Positions 34,931-44,615 of a stretch of 64,000 nucleotides of DNA are shown here, piece by piece. The stretch is from Nitrospira sp. (GTDB lineage: Bacteria; Nitrospirota; Nitrospiria; Nitrospirales; Nitrospiraceae), in contig JARFXP010000001.1 of the NCBI GenBank assembly GCA_029194675.1, forward strand, positions 186,001-250,000, written 5' to 3'. Made by a program: the position numbers and the translations under genes. The notes below the pieces were generated by a model. That model was not told the DNA's origin. It did no database searches and saw nothing but the letters and a program-made list of their open reading frames with translations. Position 1 is the stretch's first letter. Each line of letters begins with the position of its first letter.

Positions 34931-37900
34931 TCAAGGCATCTCAGGGATTGACGCGGGCCGATCATGCGATCCGGCAGATAGTGACAACTGAGTCCGCACC
35001 TTCTCATGACCGGACTCAGCAACGCCCGGATCGAGAAGAGCGACTCGCTCCTCTGTGAGTTTTCCACCATCCAGGAGATGATGGCGGATCGCCTCGGCGC
35101 GCTGGTGGGCAAGCGCCTCTAAGTCGCTTGGGGAAACGTGGATGGCCGCCGCAAGTTTTCTCTTCATTTCTTCCACCGTCAGCTGCGTGAATTCGGCCTG
35201 TGTCGCTGATGGATCAAGTGTGGGGAGTTTTGCATAAAGTTTTTCCACCACCTGTTGCTCCTCGTTCGGCGACAGCTCTCTCGGGTCGGGTTTTACACGG
35301 CTGCTCATCACAAAAAGCTGATCTTGAAGTTTCCTCCTTTGCAGCACCGCCACATCACGCGTCGAATCGCTCGTCCCCTTGATATCGAGCCGGAGTCCCG
35401 GCCGCTCATCCAACGCTTTCTCCAGTGCATCGAGCTTTGTCAGCTCACTGTCAGCCAGCGAGGCGCTTCCGGGGTGGAATTCGATAAATTGAAGATCTTC
35501 CTCGCCACCACCGGGCACAAGCTTGCCGATTAACGCGAGCGGCGAAGCGACGACCTTGCCAAGGAGATTGAGCAACGTCGAAATGACCGCTTTCCCATAC
35601 TTGAAATCCGGATCGTTAAGATCGCCGCGAATCGGCATATCGATTTCGATGAGGCCCTTCCGATCTTTGAGGAGCGCCACAATCAACGGAACGGGTAGCG
35701 ACGTGGCGTCCGTACTATTCGTCGTCTGACCGAACGTCAGCTGATCGACATGGACAAGATTTTCCGCTTCCAATACTTTTTGCGACACCTTGTATTTCAA
35801 ATCGAGCGACAGTTTCCCCCTCGACAATCCATAGCCCACATATTTACTGATGTACGGTCCGGCCTGCGTTAAATCCATCCCATCAAGGGACACTATCAGA
35901 TCGGTGAAGGCATCTTCGCTCAGGGGGTTGATCTTTCCGACTATTTTTAGGGGAGCCGCTCTTCCAACTTTGCCTCTCAGGTTGACGTCGGCTTTCTGCA
36001 GTTGCTTCGACGACAGTCCTTTGATGGTCCCGCCGAACTCCGTGAGGCTGGTTCTCACGTGTGGTTCAATAGACACATCCTGAAACGTTGCGGCCAATTT
36101 GCCTATCTTGACCTGGTCGATGGTGACCGGCACAGGATCCCCTTTCTTAGCTTGCGTGTTCTCCCCTTCAGATTCTCTTGGACCCGCCGTCTGATCGCCA
36201 GGCGGAGGTGTGACGACGAGACGCGAGAGATTAAGTCGGCCTTCGGAGTCCACCACCATGTGGACGGAAGGCTCTTGCCAGATAATTTCTCCGATCTTCA
36301 CCGCCGTCGGCTCCACATCCAGCGCGATGCGGCTCACATTCAACGCTTTCCACGTGAGAACATTGTCGAGGTCCATGCGGTCCGCGACCGCCAGTTGATT
36401 CACCGCCAGATTTCCTTGAAATCGCATCAACGGTTCGTTCGCATGTTCCTTGGAGAAATGCATCGATCCAGCGAGATCGATCGCCCCCTTCGGCACATCG
36501 GCATTCAGAAACCGATCCAGATAGGGTTGGAAGGGACGGATTTCGACATGTTTCAGATTCAGCTCCGTATCGGCAGCCGGAGGTGCAAGTCCGACCTTCC
36601 CCTTCAAATTGATGGATCCGGTCTCATTCAGCTTCAACGACAGGTCGATGGGAAACGATTTTTTGAATGGGATCTGAATGTCCTTTACGGTGACATTCAT
36701 CGCATCCACAGCCACATGTCCAGGACGTTCAAGGGTTCGGTCTTCAAAGGCGGCTCCGTAGTTTCGCAGCGCAACTTCCTCCACCGTGATCGACCAGGGC
36801 TTGGCAGGCTTGGCTCGCTCGCTCTTCGCAGGTGTGGGCTTTTCCATGATGTCATCTTCTCCACCGACAGGGGTGAACAGAGGTTGGAAATTGATGACCC
36901 CACCTGGATCCATCCAGGCCTCGAACCGGGCATCAGCCGAATATACCTTGGCGACATCGATCGTCTGCTTTTGCAGATCCAGCTGAATCTCCTCCACATT
37001 AAACGTCGGCACAGTCACAACTGGATCAATCCCACCCCGTTCCACGATAGCGAGATCCTGAATGGACACCTTGCCGTTCTTGACCGTTGCCTGAGGAGCC
37101 TGACCGCGAAGATCAAAGTGATACGAGGCGGATAGGCCGAGGGTGCCCGTCGAGACATCGAACTGAAACTGGTCCTGCACGGCTTGATACAGCGTCTTGA
37201 GCCTGATTCCAGATACATTCAGCCGGCCGTCGGATTCCACCGGCTCCAGAAACATCCTCCCCTCCCAAGAAATCTTTCCACTCTTTCCGATCTCCGCCTT
37301 GAAGGCATCGGCATTCTCGCTTCCCTCGACTTGAACCGTGCTGAAGTTTCGTACCACGATCCCAAACGGCACGACATCGATCAAGACTGGTCTTGGTTTG
37401 GAGTCATCGCGGTACTCCAGGATGCCTTGACTGACCTCCAGCAGCTCGATCTCCACCGGCATCATCTTTTTGGGTTCCGCCGATGGAGGGGTCGGTTGTT
37501 GCACAGTTTCATCCGGCGGTGGAACCAACGACATCAGATTCATCTTCCCCTCAGAGCTCACCCTGGCCGCCACGAACGGCATGATGAGACGGATTTCGTC
37601 GAACGCTACTTTTTGAAAGAACAGCGTGGTCGCGCGCATGTTCACGAACAGCTCCTCAAAACCCAGCATCGCCGTTTGGTTCTGCTCCCGCACTTCCAGA
37701 CCGGTGAGACGAAGTGAGAGCGTAAAGGGATTGAAGGCGGCCTCACGAAGAACGATGGGATGTTTGATCTGTTCCGAGGCCTTGGGGATGACATACGACT
37801 TAATCAGATAGGGAAGCAGAACAAACCCGACAAGCGAGTACAGAGCAATCAGTCCCACCAACGTCCCTACCAGGACTTGGGGTCGGAGGATTCGGCGCAT
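34931..37900 (-). CDS. AsmA-like DUF748 envelope protein
   Basis: 989 residues. One N-terminal membrane anchor (VLVGTLVGLIALYSLVGFVLLPYLI) is followed by a long beta-rich body of DUF748/AsmA type: PFTLSLRLTGLEV, SSEGKMNLMSLVPP, GRLNVSGIRLKTLYQ, DSEGRLNLSRLVV, GKVGLAPPAADTELNLKHVEIRPFQPYL. The C-terminal OmpA-like part has IEFHPGSASLADSELTKLDALEKALDERPGLRLDIKG. Relatives form periplasm-spanning bridges that move phospholipids between membranes, or support envelope integrity; that role is known for AsmA-type proteins and inferred here. Monocistronic, with 26 bp between its stop and the pentapeptide gene's stop. Confidence 0.88.
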   Translation of the reverse strand: MRRILRPQVLVGTLVGLIALYSLVGFVLLPYLIKSYVIPKASEQIKHPIVLREAAFNPFTLSLRLTGLEVREQNQTAMLGFEELFVNMRATTLFFQKVAFDEIRLIMPFVAARVSSEGKMNLMSLVPPPDETVQQPTPPSAEPKKMMPVEIELLEVSQGILEYRDDSKPRPVLIDVVPFGIVVRNFSTVQVEGSENADAFKAEIGKSGKISWEGRMFLEPVESDGRLNVSGIRLKTLYQAVQDQFQFDVSTGTLGLSASYHFDLRGQAPQATVKNGKVSIQDLAIVERGGIDPVVTVPTFNVEEIQLDLQKQTIDVAKVYSADARFEAWMDPGGVINFQPLFTPVGGEDDIMEKPTPAKSERAKPAKPWSITVEEVALRNYGAAFEDRTLERPGHVAVDAMNVTVKDIQIPFKKSFPIDLSLKLNETGSINLKGKVGLAPPAADTELNLKHVEIRPFQPYLDRFLNADVPKGAIDLAGSMHFSKEHANEPLMRFQGNLAVNQLAVADRMDLDNVLTWKALNVSRIALDVEPTAVKIGEIIWQEPSVHMVVDSEGRLNLSRLVVTPPPGDQTAGPRESEGENTQAKKGDPVPVTIDQVKIGKLAATFQDVSIEPHVRTSLTEFGGTIKGLSSKQLQKADVNLRGKVGRAAPLKIVGKINPLSEDAFTDLIVSLDGMDLTQAGPYISKYVGYGLSRGKLSLDLKYKVSQKVLEAENLVHVDQLTFGQTTNSTDATSLPVPLIVALLKDRKGLIEIDMPIRGDLNDPDFKYGKAVISTLLNLLGKVVASPLALIGKLVPGGGEEDLQFIEFHPGSASLADSELTKLDALEKALDERPGLRLDIKGTSDSTRDVAVLQRRKLQDQLFVMSSRVKPDPRELSPNEEQQVVEKLYAKLPTLDPSATQAEFTQLTVEEMKRKLAAAIHVSPSDLEALAHQRAEAIRHHLLDGGKLTEERVALLDPGVAESGHEKVRTQLSLSAGSHDRPASIPEMP

Positions 37901-38127
37901 GAAATATCAGCCTCTTCAAAGACAAAAAGAAGATCACATCATGTTCAAACTATAGGGGACGCGAGCGCAGAATGTCTACTGGGAGATCCCGGCCAGGCCA
38001 TGCAATTTACTAAGGATTATGACCTCCTGATAGAAACAGCCGGGTCGTTGCTAGGGAACAGGATTCGGCTCGATCAAGCATAGAATCAAGCGCTGGAGGG
38101 GTTTATCCCGTCGCCATAATAGAAGAA

Positions 38128-38242
38128 TAGGCTCCGGGTCGAGCAAGCAGAATTAGAACCCTCTCGTCACTGGAGGTGTTTATCCGCGTGCAATAATCAC
38201 GATAAAACCATGAATAGCACGCGGTACGCACGAAGTGCGGTT

Positions 38243-38245
<3 letters not shown>
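38128..38245 (+). repeat. Structured tRNA-abutting element, copy B
   Basis: It starts TAGGCTCCGGGTCGAGC and ends GGTTTGG, where the final TGG is the complement of the tRNA-Arg 3' CCA. Stem 1 is CCGCGTGC / GCACGCGG around a loop sharing ACGA-n-AAA-n-C-n-ATGAATA with copy A. Stem 2 is CGCAC-GAA-GTGCG. Upstream, at 38092-38127, part of the same motif (CTGGAGGGGTTTATCC) is repeated once more. Confidence 0.75.
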
Positions 38246-38319
<74 letters not shown>

Positions 38320-38334
38320 ACTCAAATATTTCAA

Positions 38335-39456
38335 CTACTTGGAGGAATGACCCTCAACGGCCATGTCGCTTGGTGTTATTAGGGTGTTAACGTCAAGGTA
38401 CTTTTGCACCTTCACAGCAGCATCCGTCAAGTCTTTCTCTTCGATTGAGTTGTATCGCTTCCACATCTTCTCAGACTTGTGCCCCACGATCTTCATCGCG
38501 GTTGCTGTATCAACACCGGCGCGTCGTAGGTTTGTCGATGCACAATGACGGAGATCATGGAATCTAAAGTCAGTTATTCCGGCATCTCTCAACGCGGTCC
38601 TGAAGGATCGGCTGATACGTTGAAGCGGTCGGCCCTTGTAGGTGAACACGTGGTTGTTGGTCAGACGGCGAATTTTGGCCAAGCGTTGGAGAGTTGATCG
38701 AACGTCTGCGGTCATGGGAATACGCCTCCCGGTTTTGGTCTTCGTGTCTTGACTTCGAAGGGTGATGAATCCCCGACGGAGATCAACACGGTCCCACGTC
38801 AGAGACACAATCTCCCCGAACCGTTGGCCGAGTTGATAGGCGGTCAACAGCACCGGGCGGAGGTGTGGCTTTGCAGAGTGATGTAACCGGCTCCATTCGT
38901 CCTCGGTCAAAACTCGGTCCCGCTCGTTCTGTGGGTTGGGTATGGTTACCCGTGAAGCAGGGTTAGCCTGGAGTAGTCCTCGCTTGATGGCCACATTCAA
39001 GCAATGCTTCAGGGCGATGTGATCATGGTTGATGGTCTGAGTGCTGGCCCTTTTGCCGTTTGGCTTTTTTCTTTGGCTGCGGAAGGCTTCTATGTCTTCC
39101 GGTCTGATCTCAGAGAGGATCCGATGACCGAAGAAGGGTATGAGATGGGTGTTGATGCTATGGGATCGGCCCACGAAGGAACGAAGTCCTCGAACGGTTT
39201 CCAGCTCCAGGTAAGCCTTCGCCCATTCTCTGAAGAGGATCGGTTTGGCTTGTTCGGTCTTCTCGTGGCCGAGGAGGAGTCGTGTCCTGATGGTGGCTTC
39301 CATCTCCTTGGCAACAGTCTTATTGAGACACCCCACCTTCCAGCGTTTCCAACGGGCACCAGGCACACCACTCGCGAGGACCAACGATTTTCCGTCCGCA
39401 CTTTCGATCACTGGAAATTCCACATAGTAACTATCGCGCCGCTTAGTGAGTCCCAT
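38335..39456 (-). CDS. Tyrosine recombinase (phage-type integrase)
   Basis: 373 residues with the core-binding domain (ILFREWAKAYLELETVRGLRS, about 70-165) and the catalytic domain. Catalytic residues are Arg in LGQRFGEIVSLTWDRVD, Lys in RSQDTKTKTGRRIPM, His-x-x-Arg-His in FRFHDLRHCAS, the later His in MKIVGHKSEKM, and Tyr in WKRYNS. All are present, so it may be active. It overlaps the excisionase by 14 bases. It sits on the 5' side of tRNA-Arg, next to a LexA-like/ImuB/DnaE2 operon that may be its cargo. Confidence 0.93.
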   Translation of the reverse strand: MGLTKRRDSYYVEFPVIESADGKSLVLASGVPGARWKRWKVGCLNKTVAKEMEATIRTRLLLGHEKTEQAKPILFREWAKAYLELETVRGLRSFVGRSHSINTHLIPFFGHRILSEIRPEDIEAFRSQRKKPNGKRASTQTINHDHIALKHCLNVAIKRGLLQANPASRVTIPNPQNERDRVLTEDEWSRLHHSAKPHLRPVLLTAYQLGQRFGEIVSLTWDRVDLRRGFITLRSQDTKTKTGRRIPMTADVRSTLQRLAKIRRLTNNHVFTYKGRPLQRISRSFRTALRDAGITDFRFHDLRHCASTNLRRAGVDTATAMKIVGHKSEKMWKRYNSIEEKDLTDAAVKVQKYLDVNTLITPSDMAVEGHSSK

Positions 39457-39640
39457 GGCTGTCTCTCCGTGGTGTGATCGTGTGCTGATCGATCCAGGCG
39501 TCCAGCTGAGCTTGCTTGAACTTCACCAGCCGTCCGATTTTGACGTACCCCAGTTTCCTCGCAGAGACCCATCCGTACAGGGTCAATTTGGATATGCCTA
39601 AATACTTCGCGGCCTCATCCATTGTCAAAAGGTTATTCAT
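39443..39640 (-). CDS. Excisionase-type helix-turn-helix protein
   Basis: 65 residues: LLTMDEAAKYLGISKLTLYGWVSARKLGYVKIGRLVKFKQAQLDAWID. This is the MerR/AlpA-like winged-helix 17 fold used by excisionases, with the wing GRLVKF. It overlaps the integrase start, an arrangement typical of xis-int pairs. Confidence 0.88.
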   Translation of the reverse strand: MNNLLTMDEAAKYLGISKLTLYGWVSARKLGYVKIGRLVKFKQAQLDAWIDQHTITPRRDSHGTH

Positions 39641-39780
39641 GGCGCTTCAACAGCCCTCTTCCTCATGCACGACACATTTGGTCGATCGAACTGATCGACG
39701 TACCTACACAACTCTCCGGAGTGGCACTTATGAGAGGGTTCAGAATTTATGACCATACCGAAAAGGTAGGGGGAAGACAG

Positions 39781-39817
39781 TTGACAGCGCTTCATAAGCC
39801 ATGTAACATTTTGTTAC
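39781..39817 (+). promoter_or_regulatory. Consensus promoter giving a leaderless lexA-like mRNA
   Basis: A -35 box TTGACA at 39781-39786 and a -10 box TAACAT at 39804-39809 are separated by exactly 17 bp. Transcription would start around 39816-39818, at the ATG itself. No ribosome-binding site precedes the start codon. Confidence 0.7.
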
Positions 39818-39820
39818 ATG
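39800..39820. promoter_or_regulatory. Palindromic operator over the -10 box and start codon
   Basis: Perfect 9-bp arms CATGTAACA and TGTTACATG are separated by TTT. The last three bases are the ATG of the LexA-like gene. Its position over the -10 and transcription start is ideal for autorepression by the LexA-like protein. Confidence 0.75.
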
Positions 39821-40360
39821 CAGCCTCATGAACTCAAACAGGTGCGGACCGTTCTCGGGTTGACTCAAGACACCCTTGCGCAGACCCTCAATGTGACGCG
39901 GCAGACTATCAATCGGTACGAGCAGAAGATCGTGCCGATCCCCACCACCGTCGAACTGGCCCTGATGCAACTCAGCTCCTCCCAGATTCAGCTGGCCGGT
40001 GTTGTCGCGGCAGGGGCGCCTATCGAACCGATTCCTCAGATGGAACGAGTCGAGGTACCGAAAAGCATGGTCGGGCGTGGCGAGACCTTCGCCCTTCGGG
40101 TCAAAGGCACATCCATGCAGAATGAAGGCATCTTCTCGGGTGACATTGTCGTGGTCCAGAAGCAAGCCACGGCCCGCAATGGGCAGACCGTCATTGCCCT
40201 GGTGAATGGCGAGGCGACAATCAAGACGTATTACCGTAAGGCGGGCACGGTGGAACTCCATCCGGCCAATGACGCCATGCAGCCCATCATCATTAAGCCG
40301 TCGGACAGCTTCCAAATCGAAGGCATCGTCGTCGGCGTCATCCGCCATCTCCGAAAGTGA
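39818..40360 (+). CDS. LexA-like self-cleaving repressor (XRE-type HTH + S24)
   Basis: 180 residues. The N-terminal helix-turn-helix (LGLTQDTLAQTLNVTRQTINRYEQ, residues 13-36) is of the Cro/XRE type, not the canonical LexA winged helix. The C-terminal S24 domain has an Ala65-Gly66 cleavage site (VVAAG), catalytic Ser99 in GTSMQNEGIFSGD and Lys136 in NGEATIKTYYR. RecA-stimulated self-cleavage would lift repression after DNA damage; that mechanism is known for the family and inferred here. It heads an operon with imuB-like, dnaE2 and DUF72 genes, and its own operator overlaps its start codon. Confidence 0.9.
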   Translation: MQPHELKQVRTVLGLTQDTLAQTLNVTRQTINRYEQKIVPIPTTVELALMQLSSSQIQLAGVVAAGAPIEPIPQMERVEVPKSMVGRGETFALRVKGTSMQNEGIFSGDIVVVQKQATARNGQTVIALVNGEATIKTYYRKAGTVELHPANDAMQPIIIKPSDSFQIEGIVVGVIRHLRK

Positions 40361-40379
40361 GGCCTCGGCTGTTGGCACT

Positions 40380-41564
40380 ATGGATCGCCAGATTGTCTGC
40401 TTCGGAATTCCTGCCTTTGAAATCGCCGTCGCGCGGCTGCATGATCCCAGCTTCTCAACTCAACCACTGGCCATCGCTCCGTTAAATACGTCCCGTGCCA
40501 TCCTGTGTGAAATCTCATCCGAAGCCGAAGGTGCTGGCCTTGGGATAGGCATGTCCGTCGAGCAAGCGCGACGGGTCTGTCCATCCCTGCACGTCCTCTC
40601 GCCAAACCCTGCTCGCGTCCGCACGGCGGAGGAATCGCTGCTTCAGGTCGTGAGACGCTATGCTCCGGTCTGGGAACCGGTTCAGCCCGGTTCCTTCGTG
40701 ATGGATCTGACTGGGACTGGACGACTCTTCGGACCAGCATATGATGTGGCAGCGAAGGTCCAGCACGAAATTCTCGCTCAGTATCGGCTGGACGGGGTCG
40801 CCGGCGTGGGCAGCAACAAGCTCGTGGCACAGACCGCGGCGATGCTGATTCAACCCTCTGAACTATACGATGTTCGGCCTGGGTCTGAGCCGGTCTTCAT
40901 GGCCCCGCTCTCGGTACGTACCCTCCCAGACTTGCAGCGACCCTGCATGCGGCAGGTGTTGACCAGGCTGGATGACCTGAACCTCGACACACTTGGCGAC
41001 GTGGCGGAGAATCCTCTTGATGCCCTAGAGGTCGCGTTAGGGGATTATGCGAGCCAGCTCTCTCGCTGGGCACAAGGGATCGATTCATTGCCGGTGTCGC
41101 CGCCGGCGAGTCAGCCTCATCTCGAAGAGACGGTCCTCCTCGATCCAGATGAAATCGATGATCCCGTGCTGACCGGTCAATTGCTCAATGCGCTGCAACG
41201 GCTCTGCCGGACGCTGCGGAGTCAGCGTCGTGTCTGTGGCCGTCTGTCCCTCACGATCCGGTACAGCGATCACCTCGAAGTCACGAAACACGAGCGTGTC
41301 ACTCCCGAGACCTGCTGGGAATGTGACCTGTCACAGGTGGTGCTCTCACTCTTTCAGAAATGCATGCGTCGGCGGATTCGCTTGCGAGCCATGATCCTGA
41401 GCATGGCGGGTCTCACCGGCTATGCCGAGCAAGGCGTGCTGTTCGATGCTCGACCACTTGATGAGCAGCGCAAACAGGACCGAGCGAAGAAACTGTCTGT
41501 CGCCCTGGACACCCTGCATGCCCGGTTTGGTGAGCAGGTCATTCGGTATGGCAGGAGTAGCTGA
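40380..41564 (+). CDS. imuB: ImuB-like inactive Y-family polymerase
   Basis: 394 residues with a Y-family polymerase layout, but the metal-binding residues are missing. Where polymerases have DxDxFFAxVE, this protein has FGIPAFEIAV, and where they have SIDExxLDLTG it has QPGSFVMDLTGTG. The fingers/thumb part (LGIGMSVEQARRVCPSL, GVAGVGSNKLVAQTAA, LDDLNLDTLGDVAENPLDALEVALGDYASQLSRWAQGID) remains. ImuB acts as a beta-clamp-binding adaptor for DnaE2 in translesion synthesis, and loss of catalysis is typical. Met at 40380 is chosen because an upstream extension overlaps the repressor gene. It abuts dnaE2 with no gap. Confidence 0.85.
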   Translation: MDRQIVCFGIPAFEIAVARLHDPSFSTQPLAIAPLNTSRAILCEISSEAEGAGLGIGMSVEQARRVCPSLHVLSPNPARVRTAEESLLQVVRRYAPVWEPVQPGSFVMDLTGTGRLFGPAYDVAAKVQHEILAQYRLDGVAGVGSNKLVAQTAAMLIQPSELYDVRPGSEPVFMAPLSVRTLPDLQRPCMRQVLTRLDDLNLDTLGDVAENPLDALEVALGDYASQLSRWAQGIDSLPVSPPASQPHLEETVLLDPDEIDDPVLTGQLLNALQRLCRTLRSQRRVCGRLSLTIRYSDHLEVTKHERVTPETCWECDLSQVVLSLFQKCMRRRIRLRAMILSMAGLTGYAEQGVLFDARPLDEQRKQDRAKKLSVALDTLHARFGEQVIRYGRSS

Positions 41565-44500
41565 GTGGCCTTCGTCCAGCTTCACACACATTCATCTTAT
41601 TCTCTGATGTGGGGCGTCCCGACAGTGGAGGCCCTCTGTCAGACAGTCAAACAGCAAGGACAGGACTTTCTCGCCCTTACGGATACAAACGGGCTCTACG
41701 GCGCGATCCGCTTTCTCGATGTCGCGCGCGAGCATGGACTCAAGCCGATCTTGGGCGCGGAGCTCGTCTCCGGTCAGCACCGGGCCGTGCTCCTCGCAAA
41801 GACCGTTACAGGGTACGGCAATCTTTGTCGGATTCTGTCGGCTCGTCACTGTGATGCGTCCTTTGATGTCATCAAGACCGTTGCGCAACATCGAAGCGGA
41901 CTGGTGATGTTGTCCGATGATCCTATTGCGTTGGCCGCTTGGCAGGCGGAGTCAGCAGACGATCTCTACGTCGAGCTCACGCCAGGGCCAGCTCTCCAAG
42001 ATGCGGTCGCGTTGAGCCGCCGACTCAGACTGCCGCCAGTGGCCACCACTCGCGCGGCGTTCATCCAGCCGGCAGACTATCAGGCCCATCGGCTGCTACG
42101 CGCTATTGCGGAGAACACGACGCTCTCACGTCTCAAGGCCGATCATTGTGCCCTCCCCTCTCAGTGGCTCATGCCTGAATCGGTGCTTGCGCGACATCTA
42201 CCACATGTTCCGGAAGCTATCACCAACACGCGACAGATTGCCCAACAGTGCCACACCGACTGGGACTTCAAACAGACCATCTTTCCCTCCTTCCGTCAGC
42301 TGTCCTCGGATACCGCCTTTGAGACGCTGCACCGCAAGACCTACGAAGGCGCCATCTGGCGCTATGGGACTTTGTCTCCGACAATCCGACAGCGGGTCGA
42401 AAAGGAACTCACGGTGATCCGTGACAAGGGCTACGCCGACTACTTTCTCGTGGTGGATGAAATTGTCCGCCAAGCGCCGAGAACGTGTGGCCGTGGCTCG
42501 GCTGCGGCCTCGATCGTGTCCTATTGTCTGGGCATCACGCATGTGGATCCCATTCGACATAACCTCTTGTTCGAACGGTTTCTCAATCCTGGCCGTCACG
42601 ATCCACCTGACATCGACGTGGACTTCCCTTGGGACGAACGGCCGGCCATTCTGGAATGGGTATTCAAGCAGTATGGACATCAGCATGCCGCGATGGTGGC
42701 GAATCAGAACACGCTAGCTACCCGTGCCGCCTTACGCGAGATTGCAAAGGTCTATGGCCTGCCAGCCGCTGAGATCGGCAAGGCGTTGAACTTTCTCCAG
42801 CGTCGAGCCGACTTCGTCGAGGTGCAACCAGGCAAGACCGTGCAAGACTGGGCGCGGGATGTCTGCAGGGCGTTGAACTTGAGAAATCCCTGGCCGGAGA
42901 TCCTCTACTGGTCGACACAGTTGGACGGGCACTTCCGAAATCTGGGACTCCACCCCGGTGGCGTCGTGTTGGTTCCGGATGAAATCCGGCGCTATGTCCC
43001 GGTGGAGATCTCCGCCTCCAACTTGCCGGTGATTCAATGGGAGAAGGACCAGGCAGAAGAGGCTGGATTGGTCAAGATCGACCTCCTCGGCAATCGCTCG
43101 CTCGCCGTCATCCGTGACGCCATCGCAGCCGTCGCCCGGAATACGGGACATGTGATCGACTATGCGACCTGGGATCCGATCACTGATCCGGCCAGCAATG
43201 ATCTAATTCGGCGCGGTGAGACGATGGGCTGCTTTTATGTGGAGTCTCCCGCGACCAGGCTGTTACTCAAGAAGCTCTGGGGAGGGATGCCTCCAGAGCG
43301 ACGAGCCGTTGCGGATGTCTTTGAATATCTTGTTGTCGTGTCCTCCCTGATTCGTCCGGCGGCGAATACGTTCACCGAAGACTTCATTCGACGCGCTCAC
43401 GGCGAGCACTACACCTCTCCACATCCCATCCTTGATGAGATTCTCTCTGAAACACACGGCATCATGGTCTACCAAGAAGATGTCATGAAGGTCGCGGTGG
43501 CTCTGGGTGGATTCTCGGTGGAAGACGGCGATCAGCTTCGGAAGGTGTTGAGCAAGAAGCACAAGGAACGGCAACTGCGAGACTATCAATGCCAGTTCTA
43601 TCAGGGAGCCATGGCACGTGGTGTGGAACGTCGCGTGATCGATGCCATCTGGACCATGATCATGAGCTTTGCCGGCTATAGCTTCTGTAAGCCGCACAGT
43701 GCGAGCTATGCGCAAGTGAGTTTCAAATCGGCCTACCTGCGAGCCCACTACCCTGCCGAATTCGTTGCCGCCGTCGTGAGCAATCAAGGCGGGTACTATT
43801 CGGCCTTCGCCTATCTGTCTGAAGGGAGACGCATGGGACTGACCATCCTTCCGCCTGACATCAATGCCAGTACCTGGGCCTACACTGGATCAGGCAAGGC
43901 GGTTCGGGTCGGGTTCATGCAGATCAAAGGCCTGCAAGAAGACCTCGCCAAGCGGATCATTGCGGAGCGAGATCAGCATGGTTCATATTGCTCGTTATCA
44001 GATTTCCTCTGTCGGATAAAGCCTGATTACAGCCAAGCAAAGTTGCTCATCAAGGCTGGGTGTTTCGATTCGATCGCCGGTGAGCTCACGAGACCGGCTC
44101 TTCTTTGGCGTGTCTTTGCCGCACAGGCGACCAAGCCACCGAGCTTCATTCCGATCCCTAGCGAGTATTCGGCCCCGAAAAAGCTGCATCATGAACTTAC
44201 CCTCTTCGGCTTTCCACTCCACTGTCATCCGCTGGACCTTTTCCATGAAGTCAACACCTCCATCCCGCACATTCTCGCCAAAGACCTTGCGTTCCATGTC
44301 GGCGAGGTGGTAACCCTCATCGGTTGGCTCATCACGGAAAAGATTGTGTCGACGAAGAAGGGTGACCCGATGGAGTTCATGACTCTGGAGGATCAGACCG
44401 GGATGTATGACGCCACTGTGTTTCCCACCACTTACCGGCAATACTGTCATTTGCTCGCAACAAACCAAGCCTATGTGGTAATGGGCTTGGTCGAAGAGCA

Positions 44501-44597
44501 TTTTTCGACCTTCACGGTTAGCGTGAAAACACTACAACTCCTGACCACCGGTGGAATCCCTACACCGAGTGAGCCTCTTGAGGAGCTAAGCGTGTAG
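41565..44597 (+). CDS. dnaE2: Error-prone DNA polymerase III alpha DnaE2 (ImuC)
   Basis: 1010 residues, shorter than the replicative DnaE and typical of DnaE2. PHP domain (FVQLHTHSSYSLMWG, FLALTDTNGLYG) at the N-terminus. Polymerase motifs are CGRGSAAASIVSYCLGIT and HDPPDIDVDFPWDER with the two Asp near residues 349 and 351, and a third Asp in LVKIDLLG near 506. A helix-hairpin region (SLSDFLCRIKPDYSQAKLLIKAGCFD) and an OB fold (EVVTLIGWLITEKIVSTKKGDPMEFMTLEDQTG) follow. The GTG start comes directly after the imuB stop, so translation is coupled. It performs mutagenic lesion bypass with ImuB; imuA is absent here. Confidence 0.95.
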   Translation: MAFVQLHTHSSYSLMWGVPTVEALCQTVKQQGQDFLALTDTNGLYGAIRFLDVAREHGLKPILGAELVSGQHRAVLLAKTVTGYGNLCRILSARHCDASFDVIKTVAQHRSGLVMLSDDPIALAAWQAESADDLYVELTPGPALQDAVALSRRLRLPPVATTRAAFIQPADYQAHRLLRAIAENTTLSRLKADHCALPSQWLMPESVLARHLPHVPEAITNTRQIAQQCHTDWDFKQTIFPSFRQLSSDTAFETLHRKTYEGAIWRYGTLSPTIRQRVEKELTVIRDKGYADYFLVVDEIVRQAPRTCGRGSAAASIVSYCLGITHVDPIRHNLLFERFLNPGRHDPPDIDVDFPWDERPAILEWVFKQYGHQHAAMVANQNTLATRAALREIAKVYGLPAAEIGKALNFLQRRADFVEVQPGKTVQDWARDVCRALNLRNPWPEILYWSTQLDGHFRNLGLHPGGVVLVPDEIRRYVPVEISASNLPVIQWEKDQAEEAGLVKIDLLGNRSLAVIRDAIAAVARNTGHVIDYATWDPITDPASNDLIRRGETMGCFYVESPATRLLLKKLWGGMPPERRAVADVFEYLVVVSSLIRPAANTFTEDFIRRAHGEHYTSPHPILDEILSETHGIMVYQEDVMKVAVALGGFSVEDGDQLRKVLSKKHKERQLRDYQCQFYQGAMARGVERRVIDAIWTMIMSFAGYSFCKPHSASYAQVSFKSAYLRAHYPAEFVAAVVSNQGGYYSAFAYLSEGRRMGLTILPPDINASTWAYTGSGKAVRVGFMQIKGLQEDLAKRIIAERDQHGSYCSLSDFLCRIKPDYSQAKLLIKAGCFDSIAGELTRPALLWRVFAAQATKPPSFIPIPSEYSAPKKLHHELTLFGFPLHCHPLDLFHEVNTSIPHILAKDLAFHVGEVVTLIGWLITEKIVSTKKGDPMEFMTLEDQTGMYDATVFPTTYRQYCHLLATNQAYVVMGLVEEHFSTFTVSVKTLQLLTTGGIPTPSEPLEELSV

Positions 44598-44615
44598 ACA
44601 GTACACTTCCGCTCC

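Noticed and set aside
36002-37135. Plus-strand frame of 377 codons inside the DUF748 gene
   Set aside because: It is antisense to a well-supported coding region and its protein is Arg/His-rich without any domain pattern.
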